A DNA stretch of 64,000 bases from assembly GCF_000798815.1 (NCBI RefSeq), contig NZ_JTLD01000025.1, positions 1 to 64,000 of the forward strand, in the 5' to 3' direction. Both the position numbers and the translations under genes were made by a program. Source of the DNA: Alistipes sp. ZOR0009. GTDB lineage: Bacteria > Bacteroidota > Bacteroidia > Bacteroidales > ZOR0009. Under the pieces are notes generated by a model that was not told the DNA's origin, ran no database searches, and saw only the letters and a program-made list of their open reading frames with translations. The stretch's first letter is position 1. Every line of letters starts with the position of its first letter. Shown in pieces: positions 18,760 to 26,201 of this stretch.

Positions 18760-18828
18760 TTTAATATCTACTAGTTTGGTGTACATTTGTATGAAAGAAT
18801 TACTATTCTTGTATGAAATATTTCATAT
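18760..18828 (+). promoter_or_regulatory. Promoter and palindromic operator of the Crp/Fnr-Rrf2 pair
   Basis: TACATTTG (18782-18789) is an exact -7 box, with TTTA at 18760-18763 as a weak -33 element 18 bases upstream. A perfect 16-bp palindrome TATGAAATATTTCATA occupies 18812-18827, and the word TTGTATGAAA occurs twice, 22 bases apart (18787-18796 and 18809-18818), the first overlapping the -7 box. Positioned just downstream of the expected start of transcription, this is a good candidate operator, perhaps for autoregulation. Confidence 0.55.
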
Positions 18829-18847
18829 TAACGTAAAGCAATGAAAT

Positions 18848-19546
18848 ATGAGCGAAGATAGATATTCATTATTCAGCTGTAATCAGTGCACTTTTAGGCG
18901 GTTAAGCTGCCATTTTTTAGGGGAAGATGATTTTGAGCTAATTCGAAGGCATTCTACCCAACTTAAGTTTAAAAAGGGCGAAACCATATTTAAGCAGGGT
19001 GGAAATTCTACCCACATCATTTTTATGCATCGGGGGGTGGTTAAGTTTAACTTCCAAAACGACAACGGCAAAAACTTTATAATGACCGTGGTTTCGGGGC
19101 CCAAGCTATTGGGAGGGGCCAATCTCTTCTTTAAGGAGACCAATATCTTTTCTATAATCGCCGTAGAGGATTGCGATATCTGCCTTATTGATGGTAAGGA
19201 GTTTAGAAATGCCATAATGAAGCATAGCAGCTATATGATGGTACTTTTCGAGCGCTCGTTAGAAATGTTTCAGGCATCAATATTCAACTTTATCAGCTTA
19301 GCTCACAAGCAGGTTAACGGCCGTATTGCCGACATTCTTTTATATCTAAACGATAATGTTTACGCTAACTCCGAATTCGAATTTACCTTAAGCAGGAAGG
19401 AGATCGCAGAGTTTGCGGCCTGCTCGCACGAGAATGTAATTAATACCCTATCGAGATTTAATAAGGAGGGAATTGTTAGGCTCGAAGGGAAAAAGATATC
19501 TATTGTGGATAAGGCTAAGTTGACCGAAATAAGCAAAAAGGGGTAA
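18848..19546 (+). CDS. Crp/Fnr-family transcription regulator with N-terminal Cys cluster
   Basis: A 232-residue DNA-binding regulator: cyclic-nucleotide-binding-like beta barrel (about 25-140), dimerisation helix, and a C-terminal winged helix (SRKEIAEFAACSHENVINTLSRF, about 180-205). Cysteines 11, 14 and 21 (CNQC then C), together with Cys109/Cys112, recall the four-Cys [4Fe-4S] arrangement of FNR, though spacing differs from the E. coli protein. An oxygen- or redox-sensing role is therefore inferred, not shown. The Rrf2 gene starts one base after its stop, so they are surely co-expressed. Divergent from pstS. Confidence 0.88.
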   Translation: MSEDRYSLFSCNQCTFRRLSCHFLGEDDFELIRRHSTQLKFKKGETIFKQGGNSTHIIFMHRGVVKFNFQNDNGKNFIMTVVSGPKLLGGANLFFKETNIFSIIAVEDCDICLIDGKEFRNAIMKHSSYMMVLFERSLEMFQASIFNFISLAHKQVNGRIADILLYLNDNVYANSEFEFTLSRKEIAEFAACSHENVINTLSRFNKEGIVRLEGKKISIVDKAKLTEISKKG

Positions 19547-19547
19547 A

Positions 19548-19961
19548 ATGCTATCGAAAAAAACGAGATACGCCATCATGGCGCTTACCAAGCTGGCCAG
19601 GGAAAAGGCTTTGGGGCACGAGTTTACGTTTATTGCCGATGTTGCCGAGAGCGAAATGATTCCTAAACGATTTCTTGAGAATATTTTACAAGAACTCAAA
19701 AAATTAGGCTACGTAAATAGCCGCTTGGGGAAGTCGGGAGGTTATTGCCTTATTGTAGATGCCAACGATATTACGCTAAGCGATGTTTTTAGGGCATTCG
19801 AAGGCCCTATTGCTATGATGCCCTGCGTGTCGGAGAAGTCGTACCAGCCATGCGAATTTTGTAAGGACGAGCAAAGCTGTAAAATCCGTAAAACCTTTAA
19901 GGAGATACGCGATACGTCGTACGAAATTCTTAAGCGTACTACCATTGCCTCGTTGATGTAG
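19548..19961 (+). CDS. Rrf2-family transcription regulator with four cysteines
   Basis: A 137-residue winged-helix regulator: MLSKKTRYAIMALTKLA, the MIPKRFLENILQELKKLGYV recognition region, and LGKSGGYCL, the standard Rrf2 wing. Cys93, Cys102, Cys105 and Cys111 lie in the loop where IscR/NsrR-type members bind an Fe-S cluster, so a cluster is likely, although spacing is not that of IscR. Possible cues are oxygen, NO or iron-sulphur status. It is translationally coupled to the Crp/Fnr gene; targets cannot be deduced here. Confidence 0.9.
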   Translation: MLSKKTRYAIMALTKLAREKALGHEFTFIADVAESEMIPKRFLENILQELKKLGYVNSRLGKSGGYCLIVDANDITLSDVFRAFEGPIAMMPCVSEKSYQPCEFCKDEQSCKIRKTFKEIRDTSYEILKRTTIASLM

Positions 19962-20123
19962 CAAAAAAAATGCACCCGAACCGTCGCGGCAGGAGTGCAT
20001 ATCAATAACTCATATTATTCTGAAAAACTTACTTAATCCGTTTGAAGATAGACGAAGATTATTTATTGGCAAAGGTAGCAGGCCTATGTTTCTTGAAGAT
20101 TCATTACCCTTTAATTGATCGTT

Positions 20124-20172
20124 ATTTTAGGTAGGGCAAAGTTGCTTGATTGTTTTACTGCCTATCTAAAAT
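20124..20172. other. Long imperfect hairpin in intergenic DNA
   Basis: ATTTTAGGTAGGGCA (20124-20138) pairs with TGCCTATCTAAAAT (20159-20172) through a stem of about 13 pairs with one G.T wobble and one bulged G, around a 20-base loop. No T-tract follows on either side. Could be a structured RNA or a protein-binding site. Confidence 0.45.
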
Positions 20173-20428
20173 CTGAAATTTCTCGCTAAATCGTCCTCTT
20201 TTATTTAGCCGCTGATAGGCTAATCGAACTTGTTGTTAGCATTATTTTAATATATAGCTTGCCGACTCCTTATTCGTTGTTTGCACATGTGGCTGATATT
20301 GAATATGGTGAATTTTGTGTTTTTTAAGTTTAAGTTAATGTTACGTACTTTGCTATTCAAAGTGTTAACCTAATTGAATATTTACATCAGTTTAATTAAT
20401 TATTTGATAAAAGCGCTTTAAAGTTCAC

Positions 20429-20479
20429 TTCTTATTGAAGGCCTTCTTTTGTAGTGTCAATAAGAAACACAAAAAGAAG
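20429..20479 (+). promoter_or_regulatory. Interleaved complementary arms in the TonB-receptor leader
   Basis: Arm A, TTCTTATTGA (20429-20438), pairs with TCAATAAGAA (20457-20466). Arm B, CTTCTTTTGT (20443-20452), pairs with ACAAAAAGAAG (20469-20479) with one bulged A. The order A-B-A'-B' allows either a pseudoknot or two exclusive hairpins. B' ends eight bases before the ATG at 20487 and covers the A/G-rich stretch where a ribosome would load. Confidence 0.45.
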
Positions 20480-20486
20480 TCTTTAG

Positions 20487-23315
20487 ATGAGAACTTTGAA
20501 CTTAAGAATTACTCTATTATTTCTGATTAGCGTTGCGGGTTTTTCTTCATTTGCTCAGCAAGGAGGAAAAGGAATAATAAAAGGTATTGTAAAGGATAAG
20601 TCGAATGCGGAAACTTTAGTTGGAGCAACCATCTCCATAAAAGGGTTACCCGTTGGAACTTCAACCGGAATAAACGGAGACTACCAGCTGGCCGTTGTGC
20701 CAGGAACCTACACAATCGTTGTTAGCTTCATTTCCTACGAGAAGATAGAAATTGAAAAGGTAAAGGTTGCCGCCGGAAAAATCGTAGAGCTAAACGTTGA
20801 TCTCGAAGAATCATCCAAAAAGTTAGATGCGGTTGTGGTTAGCCGTCGCCGAAAAATGAATACCGAGATGTCGATGATTACCTCCATAAAATCTTCGCAG
20901 CTGGTTACAAGCGGCGTTTCAAGCCAGCAAATAGCAAAGACGCAAGATCGAGATGCATCCGAAGTTGTTAGACGTATTCCGGGTATTTCTATAATTGATG
21001 ATCGGTTCATTGTTGTTCGGGGATTATCTCAGCGTTACAATAATGTATGGATGAATGGGGCAGCAGTGCCTAGCTCCGAGGCCGATTCACGTGCTTTTTC
21101 TTTCGACATGATTCCCAGCTCGCAGCTCGATAATATTACCATTGTTAAATCTCCTGCGCCAGAGTATCCTGCCGATTTTTCAGGAGGTTTCGTCCAGATT
21201 AATACGAAGGATGTAGCCGAGAATGGAGGCTTAGAGATTAGCTATGGCCTTGGGTTAAACGATCAAACCCAATTTAAAGAGTTTAGGATGGCACCTAAAG
21301 GGAAACTTGATTTTCTTGGTTTTGATGATGGTACACGTAAACTCTCCTCAATTGTGCCTTATCGTATGAGTAATGAGCTGTCGTCTAATGGTGCTCAAAT
21401 CAATGCGGTATCAAAAAAAGGTTTCAATAATGATTGGGCTACATCAGACGACAAGTCTTTTTCTCGTCCCGATCAACGTTTTTCGGGGATGTGGAACAGA
21501 AAATTTTCGATAACAAGCAGTCGTAGCCTTGGAGTTAATGTTGCAGCCAACTATAGCAATAGCAGTAAAGCCATTCATAACATGGAGAATGCGCTTATAG
21601 GCTCGTACGATATTGTTAACGACCGTCCAAACTACTTTTTTAAGTATGTGGATAACCAGTTTAATGCGGAGTCGAAGTTTGGGGCAATGCTCAACCTTTC
21701 GTATGCTGCCAACGAAAAGAATTCAATTCAATTCCGTAATTTGATAAATCAGTCGGGCAAAAATAGGCTGACAGAAAGAGAAGGAGATCAGTTTAACAGC
21801 GGTTACCATCAAAAGAAGGAGGAGTATATCTACTCTAGCCGATTAACCTACAATGGTCAGCTGGCAGGTTCGCATAACTTCGACGAGAAGGGAAAGCTAA
21901 CGTGGAGTGCTGGCTACTCATACTCCAATAAAAACCAACCAGATCGACGTACCATCTCCTACGATAGGAATATAAATAGCAGCAACGATCCTTTTGAGAT
22001 GGATTTTAACGATACCAAGCGTCGCTTTACCGATCTAAGTGAGCATGTAATGTCGGGCGGGGTAAACTACGAGTACAAGTTGAGCGGATGGGATCTTATA
22101 AAGCCAACGTTAAAGGCTGGGGTATATGGCGAATATAAAAAACGCGATTACGATACTCGTTCGTTTTACTACATATTCAACGAAACGCCAGCAAATGCCT
22201 CTTTAAAGTACCAGCCTGCCTCAGACATTTTTACTTCCCAAAATTTAGGAACAAATGGGGTTTACATCTACGACGAAACACGTAATACCGATAATTATAA
22301 GGCAAGTAATACATTGGGGGCTGGATATGTAGGTATTAACCTTCCTATAAATAAGCTGAACTTATACGGTGGCGTAAGGTATGAGCAAAACCAAATGACC
22401 GTAACGAAGTACCTATCAATGGATCCAACAGATTTTTCAACCAAGGATTCTAAGTATAGCAGCACTGATTTCTTCCCATCGCTAAATGCATCGTACAACA
22501 TAAGCGATAAGCAGCTCCTACGTTTGGCTTACGGCGCAACGGTCAATCGTCCTGAATTTAGGGAGCTATCAACCTCCTCATACTACGATTTTGATATTTT
22601 CAGCTTTGTTATTGGTAACGATAAACTCAAGAACGCATATATTCAGAATGTTGACTTTAGGTATGAAGTATACCCTAAGTCAGGAGAAATGTTCTCGGTA
22701 GCCCTTTTCTACAAAAACTTTAAGAATCCTATCGAATCTACCTACTATGAAAATGCAGGAGGTTACACTTACTCGTTTACCAATGCAAAAAGCGCCAATA
22801 ACGTAGGGGTAGAGGTTGATGCTAAAAAGAACCTAGATGCCATTGGGCTAGCCAACTTCTCGCTTTCGCTAAACGCAGCTTACATCTACAGCCGTGTTCA
22901 ATTTGATGGTAACAACTCTTTAGAGCATAGTCGTCCAATGCAGGGACAATCCCCATATCTTATAAATACAGGCCTATTTTATCAGAACGAAAGGTATAAG
23001 TTAAATGTGGGTTTGCTGTATAACGTGATTGGTGAGCGTATTGTGGGTGTAGGTCGTAAAGTTAATGGGAATAGCAACATCTCGGTACCAGATATCTACG
23101 AGCAACCTCGTAACCTTGTCGATGTGACTTTTAATGTGAAGTTGAGCAGGTATATAACTCTGAATGGTGCCGCTAAGAATATTCTAAACGAGGATGTGCT
23201 GCTTCAGCAAACGGCAAAGTTTTCATCTGCAAAAGGCGAGCAAACTCGCAATCAGGTAAAGCAAAAATATACGCCAGGGAGAAGCTATTCGCTGGGTATA
23301 TCTGTAAAGTTTTAA
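20487..23315 (+). CDS. TonB-dependent outer membrane receptor with CarboxypepD_reg domain
   Basis: A 942-residue outer-membrane transporter energised by TonB. Signal peptide about 1-23 (ends SFAQQ), a carboxypeptidase-regulatory-like beta-sandwich (about 28-110, IIKGIVKDKSNAETLVGATISI), the plug (about 130-240, DRDASEVVRRIPGISIIDDRFIVVRG split over two motifs) and a 22-strand barrel ending SYSLGISVKF. It is of the plain receptor kind rather than a SusC, and no SusD follows. The next gene is a beta-helix lipoprotein 44 bases away, forming a two-gene transcript. Nearness to pst suggests but does not prove phosphate-related substrates. Confidence 0.9.
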   Translation: MRTLNLRITLLFLISVAGFSSFAQQGGKGIIKGIVKDKSNAETLVGATISIKGLPVGTSTGINGDYQLAVVPGTYTIVVSFISYEKIEIEKVKVAAGKIVELNVDLEESSKKLDAVVVSRRRKMNTEMSMITSIKSSQLVTSGVSSQQIAKTQDRDASEVVRRIPGISIIDDRFIVVRGLSQRYNNVWMNGAAVPSSEADSRAFSFDMIPSSQLDNITIVKSPAPEYPADFSGGFVQINTKDVAENGGLEISYGLGLNDQTQFKEFRMAPKGKLDFLGFDDGTRKLSSIVPYRMSNELSSNGAQINAVSKKGFNNDWATSDDKSFSRPDQRFSGMWNRKFSITSSRSLGVNVAANYSNSSKAIHNMENALIGSYDIVNDRPNYFFKYVDNQFNAESKFGAMLNLSYAANEKNSIQFRNLINQSGKNRLTEREGDQFNSGYHQKKEEYIYSSRLTYNGQLAGSHNFDEKGKLTWSAGYSYSNKNQPDRRTISYDRNINSSNDPFEMDFNDTKRRFTDLSEHVMSGGVNYEYKLSGWDLIKPTLKAGVYGEYKKRDYDTRSFYYIFNETPANASLKYQPASDIFTSQNLGTNGVYIYDETRNTDNYKASNTLGAGYVGINLPINKLNLYGGVRYEQNQMTVTKYLSMDPTDFSTKDSKYSSTDFFPSLNASYNISDKQLLRLAYGATVNRPEFRELSTSSYYDFDIFSFVIGNDKLKNAYIQNVDFRYEVYPKSGEMFSVALFYKNFKNPIESTYYENAGGYTYSFTNAKSANNVGVEVDAKKNLDAIGLANFSLSLNAAYIYSRVQFDGNNSLEHSRPMQGQSPYLINTGLFYQNERYKLNVGLLYNVIGERIVGVGRKVNGNSNISVPDIYEQPRNLVDVTFNVKLSRYITLNGAAKNILNEDVLLQQTAKFSSAKGEQTRNQVKQKYTPGRSYSLGISVKF

Positions 23316-23359
23316 ACGAATTTCAACTATAAAAAACCAAATTTTCAAAACTAAAAGCA

Positions 23360-24871
23360 ATGAAAAAGATGCTTACGAAAATGAAACTTTTAGCAGCTGC
23401 ATTTGCGCTAATATCAGTGATAAGTGGCTGTAATAAGAATGACGATCCTTCTCCTGTTGGCCCTGTAGTACCAGGCGATGCAAAAGTTTGGTCAGGAACA
23501 AGTATTGGCGATGGCTCTGCTGAGTTCGAGATAAAAGGAAAGTATGTAATAAAAAAAGGTGTTTATTCACTTAAGGGATGGGTTTACATCACCGATGGCT
23601 CGGAACTTTACATCGAACCAGGAACCATTATTAAGGGAGATAAAGCAACCAAAGCTGCTCTTATAGTTGAGCGTGGCGCTAAACTTTTTGCAGAAGGAAC
23701 TTCAACGCAGCCAATCGTATTTACATCAGCACAGGCTCCCGGAAGTCGTAAGCCTGGCGATTGGGGTGGATTAGTAATTTTAGGTAAGGCCAAAAATAAC
23801 ATGGGAGACATGAGTATTGAAGGTGGCTTGAGGAGTAAGCATGGTGGAACCAACGATAACGATAACTCAGGAATAATCCGTTACGTGCGTGTGGAATTTG
23901 CAGGATACCCATTTGCTACAGATCAAGAAATCAATGGCATTACGTTAGGTTCTGTTGGTAGCGGTACTACTTTCGATCACGTTCAGGTTTCCTATAGCAA
24001 CGACGATTCTTACGAATGGTTTGGTGGTTCGGTTAACGGTAAATACCTCGTTGCATACCATGGTTGGGATGATGACTTTGATACAGATAACGGATTTTCT
24101 GGTAAAATGCAGTTTTTATTGGGAGTTCGTAATCCTAAAATTGCAGACCAGTCTGTTTCTAACGGTTTTGAATCAGATAACAATGCGAGCGGATCGTCAG
24201 CCGAACCATTTACATCAGCCGTATTTAGTAACGTTACATTTATTGGACCAATTGGTCAAGATGGCAATTTTGTGAATACTACGGCATACATTGATGGAGG
24301 AGGTTTGAATCCAAATAATGGTTCACGCTTAGGACAGTATCAAGCAGCAATGCAGATTCGTCGCAATTCCCATCTAAATGTGTTTAACACCGTTGCGACC
24401 GGCTATCCTGTGGGCATCATGGTCGAAAATGATAAGGGAAGTGCCACGCAAGCGGCAGCAACTGCAGGTAACTTAACCGTACAAAATGTTGTTTTTGCAG
24501 GAATGAGCATTCTTGGTAGTGATAAGAACAAAACATGGAAGGATGCGCTTTCGACAGATGGAACAGCTATTGACGAGACAAAACCATCATTTTCTAATGG
24601 CTATTTTTCTCGTGCAAATGGAGGAAACAGCAACCTTACAAATATTGCTGATCTTAAGTTAAAGCAACCAAGTAGCGTTGCTAGCACTCCAAACTATGGA
24701 CCTTCGACAGGAAGTCCGCTTGTAGGAAAGAGCAATTTATTTACTCCTGCATTACTTCAAAATACGTTTTTTGATAAGGTAGACTACATTGGCGCATTTA
24801 AGAGCGATGCAGATGCCGACAACTGGATGAAAGGATGGACAAACTTTGATCCTCAGAATACGATCTACTAG
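23360..24871 (+). CDS. Surface lipoprotein with right-handed beta-helix, partner of the TonB receptor
   Basis: A 503-residue lipoprotein. The signal peptide ends ISGC (Cys24) followed by NKNDDPS, the Asp/acidic-rich tether typical of exported Bacteroidota surface lipoproteins. The body shows repeated beta-strand runs (YITDGSELYIEPGTIIKGD, LIVERGAKLFAEG, PIVFTSA, WGGLVILGKAK, IRYVRVEFAGYPF) indicating a beta-helix, with Asp/Asn-rich loops (HGWDDDFDTDNGF) that could bind calcium. Such proteins often sit after TonB receptors and may deliver substrate. Function is inferred from pairing. A terminator follows. Confidence 0.8.
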   Translation: MKKMLTKMKLLAAAFALISVISGCNKNDDPSPVGPVVPGDAKVWSGTSIGDGSAEFEIKGKYVIKKGVYSLKGWVYITDGSELYIEPGTIIKGDKATKAALIVERGAKLFAEGTSTQPIVFTSAQAPGSRKPGDWGGLVILGKAKNNMGDMSIEGGLRSKHGGTNDNDNSGIIRYVRVEFAGYPFATDQEINGITLGSVGSGTTFDHVQVSYSNDDSYEWFGGSVNGKYLVAYHGWDDDFDTDNGFSGKMQFLLGVRNPKIADQSVSNGFESDNNASGSSAEPFTSAVFSNVTFIGPIGQDGNFVNTTAYIDGGGLNPNNGSRLGQYQAAMQIRRNSHLNVFNTVATGYPVGIMVENDKGSATQAAATAGNLTVQNVVFAGMSILGSDKNKTWKDALSTDGTAIDETKPSFSNGYFSRANGGNSNLTNIADLKLKQPSSVASTPNYGPSTGSPLVGKSNLFTPALLQNTFFDKVDYIGAFKSDADADNWMKGWTNFDPQNTIY

Positions 24872-24913
24872 TTTTGTTTATAGGTATTCCTGATGTTTGT
24901 TCAGGAATAATCG

Positions 24914-24944
24914 GAGGTAGGATGGTGTTCATCCTACCTTTTTT
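24914..24944 (+). terminator. Terminator of the receptor/lipoprotein operon
   Basis: Nine-base-pair stem GGTAGGATG (24916-24924) with CATCCTACC (24930-24938), five-base loop, then TTTTTT. A textbook intrinsic terminator 45 bases after the stop. Confidence 0.92.
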
Positions 24945-25002
24945 CGCTTCTGGCTTGGTAGTAATTGTTTCGCATTTGTGCCTTATCCTCCTTCAAAAAA
25001 GC

Positions 25003-25010
25003 TATATTTG
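25003..25010 (+). promoter_or_regulatory. -7 box of the transglutaminase-fold gene
   Basis: TATATTTG is an exact TAnnTTTG match. TTTG at 24975-24978 is 24 bases upstream, longer than usual. If functional, transcription starts at or beside the ATG at 25016, giving a leaderless or nearly leaderless message. Confidence 0.45.
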
Positions 25011-25015
25011 ATAGT

Positions 25016-26137
25016 ATGAGGCAAGCGGCGATCATACTTGGTTTGGTGATTTGGACTATTTCGGGATTTTCTCAAAATTTCCGAAAGGTTGATAGGTTTG
25101 TTCATCAAATTTCGAAAAAGGATATCGTTAGTGTCGATACGTTACGAATGCTTATAGAGAATAATTTTAGCCGCGAGCCAGATCGGTTAAGGGCCATATA
25201 TGGATGGATTTGTAGCAACATCACCTACGATATAGATCGAATGGCCAATCCGCTAAGTTATAGTAGCGATTCTGCTGTTCGTGGGACTTTAAGCAAGCGT
25301 AAGGCAATTTGTTCTGGCTATGTTGATTTGTTTATTGCTATCAGCCGGGAGTTGGGTATAAAGGCACACTACATCTCTGGATATACCAAGCAGAATGGTG
25401 TGGTTGTAGATTTGGAGCATGCATGGGTTGCCGCTCGGCTCGCTAATGGGCAATGGAAATTATTTGATCCAACATGGGGCGCTAGCGAATGGGTTAATGG
25501 CGAACTTGTAAAACGGGTTTCGTACGACTACTTTATGGTAGAGCCAGTGGAATTTATAAAAACGCACATGCCCTTTGATCCGATGTGGCAGCTGCTCTAT
25601 CAGCCTATTAAAACCGACGAATTCTACGGACAAAAATTGTCTAAAGATGATGACTATCTTTTTAACTACAACGATACCATTCGCGATTATCAGGTACTCT
25701 CAGAATCAAGAATGTTTAGCAATTTGATGAGACGGATGGAGTGGGCTGGCATTAAAAATGAGGCTGCAAAGCGATATTTTTCGATGACGGAGAAGTATTA
25801 CCATCTGGCTTTACAGAGTGAAGAGCAAGCGCAACGAGATTTGTGGCTCTATGCGTTTGATCAGCAAACGAAAAATTATCGGACAAGTTTGGAAATGTAC
25901 GAGCAGCTGAAAGGGTTGCTCGGGGATTATAAACAGCGAGGAGTTTCTGTCGAACAGCTTATTTATAGTTCAACCGTTTTGATAAGGCACACCGATGATT
26001 GCTTAGCTGCTCTTAGTAAGCTTAGAACGGATAAGTATGCTGATGTTGAACTATTAGATGGGTTGAAAGATAAGGTTGAAAATATCTTTGATCTTGTTAA
26101 AAATCAAAATATGTCGGTAAGACGGTTAGGAAAGTAG
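25016..26137 (+). CDS. Exported transglutaminase-fold protein
   Basis: A 373-residue protein from the ATG at 25016, which gives a clean signal peptide (MRQAAIILGLVIWTISGFSQ); an upstream TTG start would add 17 unlikely residues. The transglutaminase-like core has Cys99 in KAICSGY, His135 in LEHAW and Asp151 in LFDPTWG, a complete catalytic triad, so a cysteine protease or amidase/cross-linking role is possible. The C-terminal 180 residues are mostly helical and carry no known motif. Substrates are unknown. Single gene, convergent with the M13 peptidase. Confidence 0.82.
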   Translation: MRQAAIILGLVIWTISGFSQNFRKVDRFVHQISKKDIVSVDTLRMLIENNFSREPDRLRAIYGWICSNITYDIDRMANPLSYSSDSAVRGTLSKRKAICSGYVDLFIAISRELGIKAHYISGYTKQNGVVVDLEHAWVAARLANGQWKLFDPTWGASEWVNGELVKRVSYDYFMVEPVEFIKTHMPFDPMWQLLYQPIKTDEFYGQKLSKDDDYLFNYNDTIRDYQVLSESRMFSNLMRRMEWAGIKNEAAKRYFSMTEKYYHLALQSEEQAQRDLWLYAFDQQTKNYRTSLEMYEQLKGLLGDYKQRGVSVEQLIYSSTVLIRHTDDCLAALSKLRTDKYADVELLDGLKDKVENIFDLVKNQNMSVRRLGK

Positions 26138-26147
26138 TTGAGTAAAT

Positions 26148-26183
26148 AAAAACGCACCCCCAATTGCTTGAAGGTGCGTTTCT
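26148..26183. terminator. Shared terminator between two convergent genes
   Basis: AAACGCACC (26150-26158) pairs with GGTGCGTTT (26173-26181), loop of 14, with A-rich sequence on the left and T-rich on the right; it can serve both directions. Confidence 0.75.
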
Positions 26184-26201
26184 GTTGCTGACCTATATTA
26201 C

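Larger units (their letters stand above)
19962..20486. other. Gene-free region upstream of the TonB-receptor operon
   Basis: This 525-base AT-rich stretch holds no supportable gene. It contains short arms ATGCAC/GTGCAT at 19971-20001, a longer hairpin at 20124-20172, an inverted repeat ACTTTG-N5-CAAAGT at 20347-20363 overlapping a near -7 box, and complex complementary arms at 20429-20479 just before the receptor start. The leader appears long and structured. Confidence 0.75.

Noticed and set aside
19971-20001. Terminator after the Rrf2 gene
   Set aside because: The ATGCAC/GTGCAT stem is only six pairs with a poor inner stem and no T-tract in the direction of transcription.
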